From: Tragulus kanchil
Lineage: Eukaryota; Chordata; Mammalia; Artiodactyla; Tragulidae
Length of the DNA: 64,000 nucleotides
Direction: 5' to 3'
NCBI GenBank assembly: GCA_022376925.1
Contig: JAIOJX010000005.1
Span: forward strand, 94,709,001 to 94,773,000
Made by a program: the position numbers and the translations under genes. Each line of letters opens with the position of its first letter. The first letter of the stretch is position 1. The notes beneath the pieces were generated by a model. It was not told the origin of the DNA and searched no databases. It was given only the letters and a program-made list of their open reading frames with translations. Of this stretch, positions 11,798 to 24,065 are shown piece after piece.

Positions 11798-12156
11798 GGG
11801 TCCAAACATCTTTTTTTTTTTTTAAGATTTTATTTATTTATTTATTTAGGTGGGGGTGGGGTGGGGAGGGAGGGGAGCAGGTGGGCCACTTCTATTGGTC
11901 TTTCATTTGTTCATTTTCATCCATCTTTGTTCTTTGGCCCGTGTGGGTCTCCCATCACAGTGGCCTCTGTTGTTGCAGAGCATTGGCTCTGGGCGCATGC
12001 GCCCCAGAGCTCGGGCTCGGTAATTGGACACATCAGTCCAGCCGCTCCGTGGCATGTGGGATCTTCCCAGGCCAGGGATTGAACCGGCGCCCCTTGCACT
12101 GCAAGGAGGTGTCCTTACCCACTGAACCACCAGGGAAGCCTGGGTCCAAACATCTT
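11798..12156 (-). mobile_element. CHR-type SINE, antisense, with target-site duplication and C-rich 3' tail
   Basis: Perfect 15-base duplications GGGTCCAAACATCTT sit at 11798-11812 and 12142-12156. Between them, read antisense, is a tRNA-Glu-like head (ending CCACCAGGGAAGCC on the plus strand), the CHR body, then a C-rich tract and (AAAT)n tail. On the plus strand the tract is a G-rich run at 11850-11882. The open frames of 105 and 163 codons here are SINE-derived. The intact duplication shows a clean retrotransposition event. Confidence 0.95.
11849..11882 (+). other. G-quadruplex-prone G-rich tract in a SINE tail
   Basis: Five or more G-runs of three to five bases are separated by single T or A (GGGGGTGGGGTGGGGAGGG and onward), fitting the G3+N1-7 pattern. 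It lies between the CHR body and its A-rich tail. A similar tract occurs beside the related SINE at 38453-38490. Confidence 0.75.
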
Positions 12157-12823
12157 AATGACTTCAACTTCACTCTGCAGTTTCTTATCAACTCTCTGGA
12201 TTCCTTTCACTTGAATCTATATATATTTAGGTTTTTTTTTTTTTTTTTTTATGAACAGATAAATTATAAATAAATACACATTAAAAAGTTTCAGCCACTC
12301 ACTACATGTCACACAAACATTGTGAACTTTAGGAATACTAGCAAACACAACTATATGCAACCCTTTTGAATGATGGCTCTTTTTCAAAGCAGGCAAAAAA
12401 TTACTGTGAATTTCCATATAAGGGGTAATTTTTGAAAGGGAGAGTCCTATTTTTAAGTGTTGTTGTTTTTTTAATATGAGAAAGTAATTTTGCATGAAAT
12501 CTGCTCAATTTACCTTAATGTAGCCCCTGTTTTTGCAATCATTTTGCCAGGCTGGGATTAATTTAGGAATTTTCAGTATTACATCTCCCCAAATTGGTTT
12601 TAATGTTAAGGTGGAGAAAAAATTGGAATGTGAATCCATGGGATGCTAGATGTTATGGCAAAAGATAATGTACAGACTCTGAAGAGAGAAACAATCCACC
12701 CAGCAACACCCCCTCTCCCTCTGAGAGTCAGGTGACCCTCTGAGCATTTTTTTAAGAACCATATGAGCTTAGAAGTACCAGCAGAGTTCTTGTCTCTTCT
12801 CACTTTACATGCTTTCATTCCAG
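12157..12823. other. Unassigned DNA with a T19 run
   Basis: A T19 run lies at 12232-12250. The rest has no recognised repeat or gene. Confidence 0.5.
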
Positions 12824-13288
12824 GCCTTGAACTGCTATAAAATAATAGGAAATACCACCAAATATTCTCCAATCAGACAATTCCTAAAACCCAGACTGCC
12901 TCAGACCTCCTGGAGGCCCCTCCCAATTATTTCCCTGGAGTTCATCTAAGAACTTCAGATTCTTCATGTTTAAATCCTACTCATGACCTCCCCTAATTCC
13001 TCCTACCCCAGGTCCCACTTCTAGGAGTAATACCAACACTGCATTTTACACACCTAGATCCATTCTCCCTGTTTCTGGGATAATAAAGCCCTCAGATATC
13101 CAGCTGGTCACATGGCTACCTTCCTTGTAGAGAAGTATGACTGTGCAAGAAAGAGAAATGTTCTCTTCTATTCCTCACACTCTCCCATGCTGTTGATGGA
13201 ACACAATCCTTTACCTATCTATTCTTCTTCACAGAAAAGCCAAATTCATCCTTCTAAAAGATCTTTAGGTTAGGTGACTCTGTTGCTC

Positions 13289-13819
13289 TGATGGGGTTCA
13301 GGGCAGGCTGCCCCAGAATGTGTCGCTTTGGCACACAGATTATTTTCAGCTGAAGACAATCAAGGCCTAATGGACTCAAGAACTTTCTACCTTCCCCTTA
13401 ACTGCCTAAAAGACCTGGTCCAGGAAAAGAATCATCTCTAGGGATAACTATAAGAGTGTGGACTGGTGTGGAAAGCTGTGGGGGGTGGCAGGACCAATTT
13501 GTTCAAGGTCCCCTCTGTGTCTCATTGCCTCCACCTGGCATGACAAACATTTGTTTATCTAACATTTGCTCTTCCCACCCTCCTGTGAATAATCTTCCTT
13601 CTCTTTGAAGCCCCAGATCCCTTCTTTCTTCTCCTGAGCTCAGAGTGGCATACAAGCCTCAAGTTGTCCGACTGTCTGAGACCTTCTTATGTCTACATGA
13701 GATTCCTATACATATACAATTAAACTTATTTTTCTTCAGTTAACTGGTCTTATGCCAATTTAATTACTGGACTAGTCAAAAAACATAGAAGGGTGGAAGA
13801 AAAAATTTCCTCCCTTACA
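13289..13819 (+). mobile_element. Solo LTR of an old endogenous retrovirus-like element
   Basis: It starts TGATGGGGTTCAGGGCAGGC and ends CTCCCTTACA, giving TG...CA ends. Inside are an AGAAAAGAATCATCTC stretch, AGATCCCTTCTTTCTTCTCC, a weak poly(A) region near TACAATTAAACTTATTTTTC, and a final CAATTTAATTACTGGACTAG. I recognise it as an old mammalian LTR but cannot name the subfamily. No internal viral genes are present. The second copy at 14437-14967 comes from pair 5. Confidence 0.6.
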
Positions 13820-14436
13820 TTTCACAGTCTTACAATGGCTTCCCAGATCAGTCAGTAAAGAATTCAAGGTTTTCACAATGGTCTAGGGCCTTTGCTGACC
13901 CTGGTTCCTTCTGGTCTCTCTTCCAATGTGACCTGACTAGAGAATCCAAAGTCTGCTTCTCATTTCATGACCGCCTTGAACTGCTATAAAATAATAGGAA
14001 ATACCACAAAATATTCTCCAATCAGACAATTCCTAAAACCCAGACTGCCTCAGACCTCCTGGAGGCCCCTCCCAATTATTTCCTGGAGTTCATCTAAGAA
14101 CTTCAGATTCTTCATGTTTAAATCCTACTCATGACCTCCCCTAATTCCTCCTACCCCAGGTCCCACTTCTAGGAGTAATACCAACACTGCATTTTACACA
14201 CCTAGATCCATTCTCCCTGTTTCTGGGATAATAAAGCCCTCAGATATCCAGCTGGTCACATGGCTACCTTCCTTGTAGAGAAGTATGACTGTGCAAGAAA
14301 GAGAAATGTTCTCTTCTATTCCTCACACTCTCCCATGCTGTTGATGGAACACAATCCTTTACCTATCTATTCTTCTTCACAGAAAAGCCAAATTCATCCT
14401 TCTAAAAGATCTTTAGGTTAGGTGACTCTGTTGCTC

Positions 14437-14967
14437 TGATGGGGTTCAGGGCAGGCTGCCCCAGAATGTGTCGCTTTGGCACACAGATTATTTTCAGCTG
14501 AAGACAATCAAGGCCTAATGGACTCAAGAACTTTCTACCTTCCCCTTAACTGCCTAAAAGACCTGGTCCAGGAAAAGAATCATCTCTAGGGATAACTATA
14601 AGAGTGTGGACTGGTGTGGAAAGCTGTGGGGGGTGGCAGGACCAATTTGTTCAAGGTCCCCTCTGTGTCTCATTGCCTCCACCTGGCATGACAAACATTT
14701 GTTTATCTAACATTTGCTCTTCCCACCCTCCTGTGAATAATCTTCCTTCTCTTTGAAGCCCCAGATCCCTTCTTTCTTCTCCTGAGCTCAGAGTGGCATA
14801 CAAGCCTCAAGTTGTCCGACTGTCTGAGACCTTCTTATGTCTACATGAGATTCCTATACATATACAATTAAACTTATTTTTCTTCAGTTAACTGGTCTTA
14901 TGCCAATTTAATTACTGGACTAGTCAAAAAACATAGAAGGGTGGAAGAAAAAATTTCCTCCCTTACA
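14437..14967 (+). mobile_element. Solo LTR (pair 5 duplicate of 13289-13819)
   Basis: Same sequence and same flanks as the LTR at 13289-13819, offset 1148. It is the second copy produced by tandem pair 5, so the two LTRs are not the ends of a provirus. Confidence 0.6.
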
Positions 14968-15360
14968 TTTCACAGTCTTACAATGGCTTCCCAGATCAGT
15001 CAGTAAAGAATTCAAGGTTTTCACAATGGTCTAGGGCCTTTGCTGACCCTGGTTCCTTCTGGTCTCTCTTCCAATGTGACCTGACTAGACCTTACTAAAA
15101 AGGACTTTTTTGAACATTCTCTATTTAAAAAAATAAACAACAAACATTGCCCCTTGCCATGATTCTCTGTTGCCTTAATACATTTAATAAGATTGATTTC
15201 TCTTAACACTGTATATTTACATGTGTTTCTTCTATCTGCCCCTTACTAGGATGGTAGTAGGATGAAGGCACAGCCTTTTCTGTTTCATTTGCTGTCATAG
15301 CCTCAGTACCTAAAAGAAGGTCTGTCACAGAGAATGTAGTTAATAAATATCCCTGTTTTA
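14968..15360 (+). mobile_element. L2 LINE 3' end
   Basis: It runs from AATTCAAGGTTTTCACAATGG through GGCCTTTGCTGACCCTGG to CTAGGATGGTAGTAGGATGAAGGCACAGCC and TACCTAAAAGAAGGTCTGTCACAGAG, then TTAATAAATATCC. This is the order of the L2 3' end. Its first part is repeated at about 13823-13941 in copy A of pair 5. Confidence 0.7.
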
Positions 15361-15519
15361 GGATCCCTCAGAAAAAGGAAGCATACTCTTTTTGAAGACA
15401 CAGTACAGATTGGTGAAGTGTAAGAAATTCCAATTACAAAATAATTTTCCTGTATTTGTGGAGTGAGTTTATGTTTTTTGTTTGTTTATTTATGTCCTTT
15501 TGTATTTCCTCTTAATCTT

Positions 15520-15628
15520 TTTTCCTGTTTTTGACAGTACCCTATAGCATGTAGATTCTTAGTTCTCTTACCAGGGATCAAACCCAAGCCCCCTGCAGTG
15601 GAAAAGCAGTCTTAAGAAGTCCTGAGTT
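15520..15628 (-). mobile_element. Degenerate CHR-type SINE, antisense
   Basis: TAGATTCTTAGTTCTC, ACCAGGGATCAAACCCAAGCCCCCTGCAGTGG and an AAGTCCTGAG end match the antisense head of CHR-type SINEs, with part of the head deleted. Confidence 0.65.
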
Positions 15629-17054
15629 TATATTTTATAATATGCAGCATTTAAAAACATCTAATTCATGAGCCCTGCTATTTTATGTTTTTTCACTCAT
15701 TAAAAAACACTCCAATCAAAGAAATTTACATTTTTATTCATGTTCTTATCACTATTTTATGTGAATGTTTACTTAACCTAAGCTTGAACATAAATCTCTC
15801 TGTGTACAAAGGAAGTACTCAAAGCCTAGCCAACAATTGGCTTCATTAATATTTTATTACTCGTCATTCCTCTTGCAACTAAAATTTGTTGACACTTCAA
15901 TACAGACTCCTTCCCAGAAAAAAGATAAACTGAGAAAAATCTCATTCTGTATTTTTCAACAAAGCAAATTAGTGACATTCAAACAAATCACATTTTTACC
16001 CTACTTGCTATTAAAAACTACCATGGAGAGAACTAGCAAGGTTTACATTATTTTAAAACAAATAGAAAAGCATCTTCCAACTATATCTTCAATCTTTATT
16101 CTTTGAGCTAAATTCTCATGTGTGACTTAATCAGTGGTGAGTTTTACATAATAGTGGGACCAAAGTGATAGAATCTTTCATCTGACTGCCAACTCATGAG
16201 AGTAAATAAGATTTTGGTGCAAGATTAATTGTCTTAAGAACATAAGATGACTTAAAGAACTTTAGAGGTGTCCATGTCATTACAAGTGTTATGCTCACTG
16301 AGCATCATTGTTTCTTTACCTTGTAACTTATATTTCTCAATGCATCACCATGAATACTTTGCTACCTGAATTTTAGTTATATACTATTTATAAACCAAAA
16401 TTAATCAATATATATATACAAGTCTTGACTTCCTGTTAATTTAGTATACTTGAATAGTTCTATATTATTTTAGTGAAAGCATCTTATAAAAAGGATTAAT
16501 ATTCTTTAATATTGAGAAAACAAAGTCCAATTGTTGATAATTTTAAAAAAATATTAAAGGAAGACTTAAAGTAACTGTAGAATTTTAGACTGAATGTAGA
16601 AAAGAATACAGTAAGGCAGACCCTAAGATAAAATGTAGTGAAAGACATACATACTTTCCAAATAGTGGCAAAATAATAACATCTTTCTTTTCTTTAAAAA
16701 AAGCCCAAACATTTAAATTAAAACAATTCTCAACTTTCCAATTTCATCCATTTACTTATTCAATGACTAAACAAAAATGTATTGAGGGTCTACACAAGCC
16801 CCTCTATTAAGAACTGGTAGTACAAAAACCAGTAATACAGGGTTCTTGCCCATGGGGTGTGAGAACAATGCAGTGTCAGCAATCCTGTGCTACACTAGTG
16901 TGGCTCACTCTCCATGGGCTCATCCATGACTTTTAATTCTCCACCAAAATTCTTAAAACTCACTTACTCATTGTTTCGGGAATGTTTACTATGTATGAAC
17001 ATGGAGGATGCAAGATCAATCAGGTCTAGTATTGGCCTGTAGGAGGGGAGCCCT
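15629..17054. other. Mostly unassigned AT-rich DNA with a short MIR-like piece
   Basis: Bases 16738-16810 (CATCCATTTACTTATTCAATGAC ... TATTGAGGGTCTAC) resemble the start of a MIR/L2-type repeat. Nothing else is recognised. The 89-codon open frame at 15837-16106 is AT-driven and has no domain. Confidence 0.45.
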
Positions 17055-17345
17055 CACTCTGGCATATCAAAGCTGTGTGACCTGGAGTTAGACATTTCAC
17101 AATGTCTGGGGACATCACTTTTTCCACCTGTCACTCTCTTTGGCATAAATTCAAATTATTAAGGGCCTTGGTGCTGTCTGAATTAAAAATCACCATTCTC
17201 CAAACTCTTACCATGCCCAGGCATTCCCTTTATATATCTCATCTCACGGAATCCTTTCAAAAGTCTGTTCATAAAGTGTGCCTGATGACCCTCACTGGCA
17301 GAATGAATGGGAGTGCAGAGGCTAGCATAAGTCAAGAGACAGGCA
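17055..17345. mobile_element. Two MIR-like fragments in opposite orientations
   Basis: At 17055-17130, CTGTGTGACCTGGAGTTAGACATTTCAC reads like antisense MIR (GTGTGACCTTGGGCAAG). At 17195-17345, CTCTTACCATGCCCAGGCATTCCC, then TCATCTCACGGAATCC and AGTGCAGAGGCTAG resembles sense MIR. Both are old and weak. Open frame 17102-17404 overlaps them and is not supported as coding. Confidence 0.5.
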
Positions 17346-17955
17346 AACACAGCTGGCAGGTTTTAATCCAGCTCTTCAATCCAGAGTGGTGGGAGCAAAG
17401 CTGATGTTTACATCAACTATACTACTTACTATATGGAAGTACTGCTAAACCGTAGATATGTCAACAGAACACAGTAAGTCTTAAAGGAAGATGAGAATGT
17501 GAACAAATAAATATGCACAATGTGCTTAGTAGACTTGAATAATCTTAGTGTTCAAATAGGCAGCAAACTAAAACATTAAATATTGTACTGACAAAGCAGT
17601 TTCAATAAAATTGAAAAAAAAAAAAAGGTCATTAGATCTTTGTATGGTAAAATATTTGAGGGAAAAATCCAAGACAGTGTATTTAATGGGCAACACACAT
17701 ACATACACATAGAGAGAATTATGCACTAAGCATATGCATTATTACTTACACGTCAATATAGTCATACCAGTTCCTTCTGCAAATAGCTCAGTGAAAAATA
17801 CTGCAACCTTTTTTTTTTTTTTTTTTAAGTAAAAGAGGGTATAAAACCTTTTTTCCAGACTGGCAACCACTTTAGAAAAAGAGTTTTGTGGATTAATGTA
17901 AAGCACTAAGATGGCATGATGCACTAACAGTAGTATTTGATGGTGGTAAGAATAT
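17346..17955. other. Unassigned AT-rich DNA with homopolymers
   Basis: An A12 run lies at about 17614-17625 and a T18 run at 17809-17826. No gene or repeat family recognised. Confidence 0.5.
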
Positions 17956-18160
17956 AAGGTGGCACTAGGGGTTAACAACCTGCCTGCCAATGCAGGAGAC
18001 ATTGAGATCCCTAGGGTGAGAAGATCCCCTAAAGGAGGGCATGGCAACCCACTCCAGTCTTCTTGCCTGGACAGTTCTTTGGACAGAGGAGTCTGGAGGG
18101 CTAAAGTCCACAGATTCAGAGTCAAACATGGCTGAAGTGGCTTAGCACATGTGCACATAT
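17956..18160 (+). mobile_element. Bov-tA SINE
   Basis: GTTAACAACCTGCCTGCCAATGCAGGAGAC, AGGGCATGGCAACCCACTCCAG, TTGGACAGAGGAGTCTGGAGGG and GAGTCAAACATGGCTGAAG give a Bov-tA with a degraded head. Confidence 0.88.
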
Positions 18161-18310
18161 ATACTTCTTGAGTACAACTGGTTAAAATAGGTCACATTTA
18201 CATTACTAAAGACATGTTTTCGTAATTTTGTGATATGAAGACCACAAATTTGTTTCTTGTTCCATATTAAAGAGGTTGAAATTTAGAATGGATTTAACTA
18301 CTCAGAAAAA

Positions 18311-20468
18311 TACTTTTAAAAAATATATCTATTATAAGTATCAATATGATCTAACTTACTCATAAAGATGATGCTATGATATTACTACATGATATTCCGA
18401 AATATTCCCACTCATAAACAATACTGACGAATAACCTCTGAACTCAGCATCAGGGGTACATAGGGGTTAATTACATTACATTAATTAATTATTAATTAAT
18501 TACAGGGTAATTAAAAATTATTAACAAATAAATTTAAAGTCATAGATTAAATATAAAATGTGTAGATATTTTCTTAGCAAAAGTTAATCAATCATTTATT
18601 ATAGGGCATTAGAAGACACATTTTAGAACTCAATTTTACTCCAAATTATAATAATTATTAAAATATAGTATTAGTAAAAGAAAATGTTCTGGGTAACACA
18701 GCACATGTTAGGCAACGGATATAAATTTAATGAATGGACAACATCTGACCTCAAGTGATAGCTTCTTTTCTTAACATCTCAAATTTTTCTAAGTACTTAT
18801 ATTAATAAGTGAAGTGGAATGTGAATGACACTACATCTTTTAAAAGTATTAATGTTTTTACAGTCACCTTCTAAAACACTACATTTTCCTCTATTTGGAC
18901 TTTTTCCCAAGTTAAAAAGGGTGAAAGTGTGAAAGCTCAAGTTAATGAAACTCATTTCTAATCTTTTTGGATGCTCCAGAATACTGGGCAAATTAATTTA
19001 CTGCATCATTTCCTTAGCTGCTAGGTAATGATAAATCAAGAAGGATTCATGGATCACTTAGTATTTATTCAATACAAAATGAAGCATTTGTTTAGTGACT
19101 GTTTTGCACTGCCATCAGGAAATACTATGATGGATATGATGGGGGTACCAGTCCTCAAGGCTGTCAGTCTGAGGGGAAAACATTCAAGGAACTCAATAAG
19201 TTGCCATACAGAGCTATATGTGCTGGGTAAGCATGAACCTAGTCAGGGCTAGGAGAAGATCATGGTGAACTTAGCCCTGGGAGAAGATGCACAGGGCATG
19301 GGGAGGGGCATCAAGGAACCCCTGAGATTTCATCTGGGTCCTGAAGATGAATACACATGTGAACAGAGAAAAACCTTATTAACGGGGTCCCCTTTTCCCC
19401 GTTATTAGATTTTTAAACTACTTTTAAAAATATATCTATTATAAGTATCAATATGATCTAACTTACTCATAAAGATGATGCTATGATATTACTACATGAT
19501 ATTCAAATATTCCCACTCATAAACAATACTGACGAATAACCTCTGAACTCAGCATCAGGGGTACATAGGGGTTAATTACATTACATTAATTAATTATTAA
19601 TTAATTACAGGGTAATTAAAAATTATTAACAAATAAATTTAAAGTCATAGATTAAATATAAAATGTGTAGATATTTTCTTAGCAAAAGTTAATCAATCAT
19701 TTATTATAGGGCATTAGAAGACACATTTTAGAACTCAATTTTACTCCAAATTATAATAATTATTAAAATATAGTATTAGTAAAAGAAAATGTTCTGGGTA
19801 ACACAGCACATGTTAGGCAACGGATATAAATTTAATGAATGGACAACATCTGACCTCAAGTGATAGCTTCTTTTCTTAACATCTCAAATTTTTCTAAGTA
19901 CTTATATTAATAAGTGAAGTGGAATGTGAATGACACTACATCTTTTAAAAGTATTAATGTTTTTACAGTCACCTTCTAAAACACTACATTTTCCTCTATT
20001 TGGACTTTTTCCCAAGTTAAAAAGGGTGAAAGTGTGAAAGCTCAAGTTAATGAAACTCATTTCTAATCTTTTTGGATGCTCCAGAATACTGGGCAAATTA
20101 ATTTACTGCATCATTTCCTTAGCTGCTAGGTAATGATAAATCAAGAAGGATTCATGGATCACTTAGTATTTATTCAATACAAAATGAAGCATTTGTTTAG
20201 TGACTGTTTTGCACTGCCATCAGGAAATACTATGATGGATATGATGGGGGTACCAGTCCTCAAGGCTGTCAGTCTGAGGGGAAAACATTCAAGGAACTCA
20301 ATAAGTTGCCATACAGAGCTATATGTGCTGGGTAAGCATGAACCTAGTCAGGGCTAGGAGAAGATCATGGTGAACTTAGCCCTGGGAGAAGATGCACAGG
20401 GCATGGGGAGGGGCATCAAGGAACCCCTGAGATTTCATCTGGGTCCTGAAGATGAATACACATGTGAA
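18311..20468. repeat. Tandem pair 6 (about 1105 bp unit, 55-base filler)
   Basis: Copy A is 18311-19363 and copy B 19419-20468. Copy B has one A fewer at its entry and lacks CG in GATATTCCGAAATATTCC. Both differences fall within about 110 bases of the copy start. Filler 19364-19418 includes a short perfect hairpin. The unit is AT-rich with (TTAA)-like runs near 18478-18515. Its 3' part resembles an old mammalian repeat that I cannot name. Confidence 0.97.
19364..19418. other. Filler with a short inverted repeat at the pair 6 junction
   Basis: Arms TAACGGGG and CCCCGTTA are perfect inverted repeats around a 9-base loop TCCCCTTTT. The surrounding filler does not match either copy. It is GC-rich in an AT-rich neighbourhood. 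Confidence 0.7.
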
Positions 20469-20611
20469 AGGGGGTTCAGTGTACTCTAGGTAGAATGATG
20501 AGTAGATGCAAGCAGTGTTTTAACAATTTTCAGAGAACAGTAAGATACAGGAGTGGGGTGCATGTACAGAAGCCATGGAACAGAGAACCTTATACGATCT
20601 CTCATAGAAAC

Positions 20612-20721
20612 TCAGTTGTGAAACCAGTTGAGTTCCCTCCTTTGTTATGAACACCAAACATGGTTCCAGACACTGCCAAATGTCCTCCTAGGGGACAAAA
20701 ACACTCTGACCGAGAAGCACT
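20612..20721 (+). mobile_element. hAT-Charlie remnant (MER20-like)
   Basis: CTCAGTTGTGAAACCAG, ACACCAAACATGGTTCCAGACACTGCCAAATGTCCTCCTAGGGG and the end CGAGAAGCACTG match the 3' half of a MER20-type non-autonomous DNA transposon, with the terminal repeat ending in CACTG. Confidence 0.65.
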
Positions 20722-20844
20722 GGTTTAGAGGAAAAGGGTTTTACGTTAAGAAAGGGAAAGTTCTGGTATCACAGTTTATCCTTCTTATCAGTAAACAGAC
20801 AGGAAGGATTCATGACATAATTTTTCTCTAAGACATTTTTCTTT

Positions 20845-20935
20845 GTCATATGTAAAGTGAGGCTATTACTTATCTCACAGGGTGACTCTGATGATTAAAT
20901 AAGATATTCTAAAGTGACAATATGTGTTAGAAGAC
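20845..20935 (-). mobile_element. MIR SINE fragment, antisense
   Basis: GTCATATGTAAAGTGAGGCTATTACTTATCTCACAGGG followed by GATGATTAAATAAGATA matches the antisense MIR core. Confidence 0.65.
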
Positions 20936-23900
20936 TCAAACAGGGACTAGACCATGACAGGCCTTGTAAATGTGAGATGGACCAGCAGATTAAAGGGAAA
21001 ACTCAACTGTGTTAATTGCTTTGCAGCGTGCAGATAAACAGTTTGGTTGAAAACAGTTTCAATTAGTTGGAAAAAAATGTTCCAGAAAGATAGCTTTCAG
21101 CACCACCATGATCATATTTTGTTCACAATTCTTAGACAGGCTCTCAAAAGTTTTAAAATCTTTTTCTTCTAAATAGGAAATAGCATTGCAACCAGAAGTT
21201 AATTCAGAATAAGTAAAAGTCATAAGTAATTCGTGGAAGTATAAAGTAAGTTGAGATTTTAGCCACTCATTACCTGGTTCTATGTGCCATCACTGTTTTA
21301 CTGATGCAGCATTTGGAAATAAGCTATATGTTGATATAATTATATAAGTCATCTACCAAGAAGAATAGAACTGTTTTAAATTAATGACTTATTAAAATAG
21401 ATCTGTACCTACTAGTTTTTAAAACTGAAAATGAGTTTTCAATCTTTTAAGATCAGAATCCATGTACAGGTATTCTTAACTCCCTTTATCTTACAGAATG
21501 TGGCTGGTAAAATATAATTTCTTTTTCTTTTTTAAATAATTAAACTGTGTACCATGCTTTTACGAGGATTAATCACAAAAGTTTTCCTATTGCAAAGGAT
21601 TTGATAGGAGCTTTAATATGGGATAGATTTCAAGAGAAGGAAAATGATATAAAGCTTGTGCCATGAATCTAATAAGTTGCTACCTATCTAGAAAAATAAG
21701 CAGCACTTTACCTCTTTTTGTTCAATGGTCTCAAAGAAAATATAGACTTATTTTTTCCTGAAAGCTCAAAGTGTAACAAATTAAAAATACGCCTATCCAT
21801 TAGTAGCCAATATCACAAATAAATTATGTGTTAGGCAGACACATAATTTTATGCCAAAGGAAATAAAGGTACCAAATTTAAGTCAATAAAATTATCTCTA
21901 CTTTTAAGAGACCCTGGTCAACGATTTTGCAACTACATCTTCTCCTTGATTTTATAAAACATCATTTAAAATTTAGTGTTAATAGAACAAAATCAAGACC
22001 TCTGAGCACATTGAGGTTCAAAGGCCAATGGAATTCAGGATATAAAATCCAGACTTCAATGCTGTTTTAATCATCTGTGAAACACAACCACAAATAAAAA
22101 TAAAGAGAAGCTGATGATACGTACACATGGTTCAGGACAGCTGTATCTCATTCCTACGCCCATGATCCTTAGATAGGAGCCCTATGGTCCCACAGTGTGA
22201 TTAACACTCTTTTCCCTTCCATTCCTATCAGGTATGTAATTTCTAATTTCTCTCTGTACAGAATAAGTATTTTAATTTAGGCAAAAAAATCTTTTTTTCA
22301 GATAGTAGAATTGTCCAACAAAATTTTGCTTTAGTCCCTAGTAAACCAAGAATTGTGTGATGATCAACGGCAGCAATGGTTGGTCCCTAGGGTCTACCTA
22401 TTTGTGACTGATATTTATTTCTCCTGATTCTACAGTTTCATTTATATTTATCCTACCTTAACTTTTATTTCATTGATAGTTATTCTGCCTTAATTTTCTA
22501 TTTCAATCATTTTTTAATAAGCTGAACTATTTTTTCTATAGAAAGCAGAGTACAGACACTAGCACAAACAAGTGAACAGTGGAGAATGAAAATCTTTAAA
22601 GAAAAAAAAAACTACTAACATGTTTGAACATTAAGGTGGCTAAGTTAAATATCGGGATGTTCCCAATTTCATAATGTTTGCAATCAAAGTTATCATTGAT
22701 CATATTATTAATATTCAGATAAAGTAAAATAATTTGTTTCAAGTATCTCTCCAATATGGGAATATAATTGTGGGATCCTAAACAGATGAAATTACTTATT
22801 GCTGAGGCCCAGGATGTTAGGATACTAAGAATGAAAGTTAATTTCAAAGTGAAATTTCATATTATTCTGAGAAAAACAATTTTATGTATGAAGGACTTAT
22901 ATTACTGTTGGCTGAAAAGATCATCACATCCATTTGGACCATCTACTCATTTTCTAAAATGCAAAAGTGAAGCAATGTAAGGCATATAACCAGGCTTGAG
23001 GTTTTTCAAGAAAAGTCAAAAATTTAATAGTTAAGTAGATGGAGGCATAGGAATGATTCAAGTATCTCCTCAAGAGTTTATTTGGGCAGCATATTGCCTG
23101 ATCAGACAACATTAAACTCTGTTCAGTTGTTCCCAAGTGCAGCTGTTTCTGTACTAGGCTACTATTTACGGAGATACTGTAGCGTTTTACACTTAATGTC
23201 CTATAGGCTCCTAGCAAAGCTTTTAAGGATAAGGTACCTCAACCAGGAGTCTAGACTAGAACATCCTCTTAACATGGCAGGTAAAAAAGATGTCATAGAT
23301 GAAAACACTGGTGAAAGGGAAGAGGGACGTGAACAGTCATCTCAATGAAATTAGGATGAGCAGCTCACCAAAATAATAGATTTGCTGGTCCTTTGACTTG
23401 GTCCAAATCCTTTAAAAATGATGCCCATTTCTCTGCTTTCAAAGAGCATACCAGATATAATATCAGATCTGATGAATTACCATTTTTATTGGTCATTATT
23501 TTATATATCTAGTTCACTGGCTAAGTCAGTTCCTAGATTTGGTATAATTTCATCAGCTGATATCCAAAGTTAAAATGCATTTGCATTATTCATTATTCAC
23601 TTCACAAATATTTACTAAAGTCTAATATGGTTTAAGCATGGAGGATCCTGGAAGAATATATCTTTTGTTCCAAAATGTTCATTCTCAACAGTCCATACAA
23701 AATACTAGAGGAATGGCAAGTGAAAAAATAGTACAAAGTACAAAATGAAGTATGCTTAATCCAAATTTCATTTCAGATACTGTTAATTTCCTTCTCTATA
23801 GTTGTGTCATGTGGTGACAATAAGGTGGATTTTAGAGAGATTTCAAACTTCCTCTGCCCAGATCTCAGCCACTCAATGATACCCTAAAACATAATGGTTA

Positions 23901-24065
23901 TCACTGCCTGAATTCTTTTAAGAAATTTCTAAAATAGCATGAAAAGAATCTGTAGCCTTATTACAAACTTATTCACCAAAGGGAAGAATTATATACAAGG
24001 TCAATCCATCTTCATCCTCAAAGCAAAAACAAAGGCATCTCATTAACAAGTACTACCCTGTATTT
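20936..24065. other. Long unassigned AT-rich stretch
   Basis: About 3.1 kb in which I see no gene, no RNA gene and no confident repeat. Short open frames (22596-22847 minus, 22768-22980 plus, 22954-23217 minus, 23082-23348 plus) overlap each other on opposite strands and lack domains. It is probably unique intergenic or intronic DNA. Confidence 0.5.

Larger units (their letters stand above)
12824..15089. repeat. Tandem pair 5 (about 1149 bp unit, 31-base filler)
   Basis: Copy A is 12824-13941, entering at GCCTTGAACTGCTATAAAA and leaving at ACCTGACTAGA. Copy B is 13973-15089. Bases 13942-13972 belong to neither. Differences seen are ATACCACC versus ATACCACA about 30 bases in, and TTTCCCTGG versus TTTCCTGG about 110 bases in. 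The unit carries a solo LTR and the start of an L2. Confidence 0.97.

Noticed and set aside
11097..12273. Open frames of 152, 105 and 163 codons
   Set aside because: They run through Bov-tA and CHR SINE sequence and the adjacent homopolymers. No domain, no splice context.
13289..14967. A provirus with two LTRs at 13289 and 14437
   Set aside because: The sequence between them is the tandem unit itself (L2 start, filler, flank), with no viral internal region. The second LTR is a product of pair 5.
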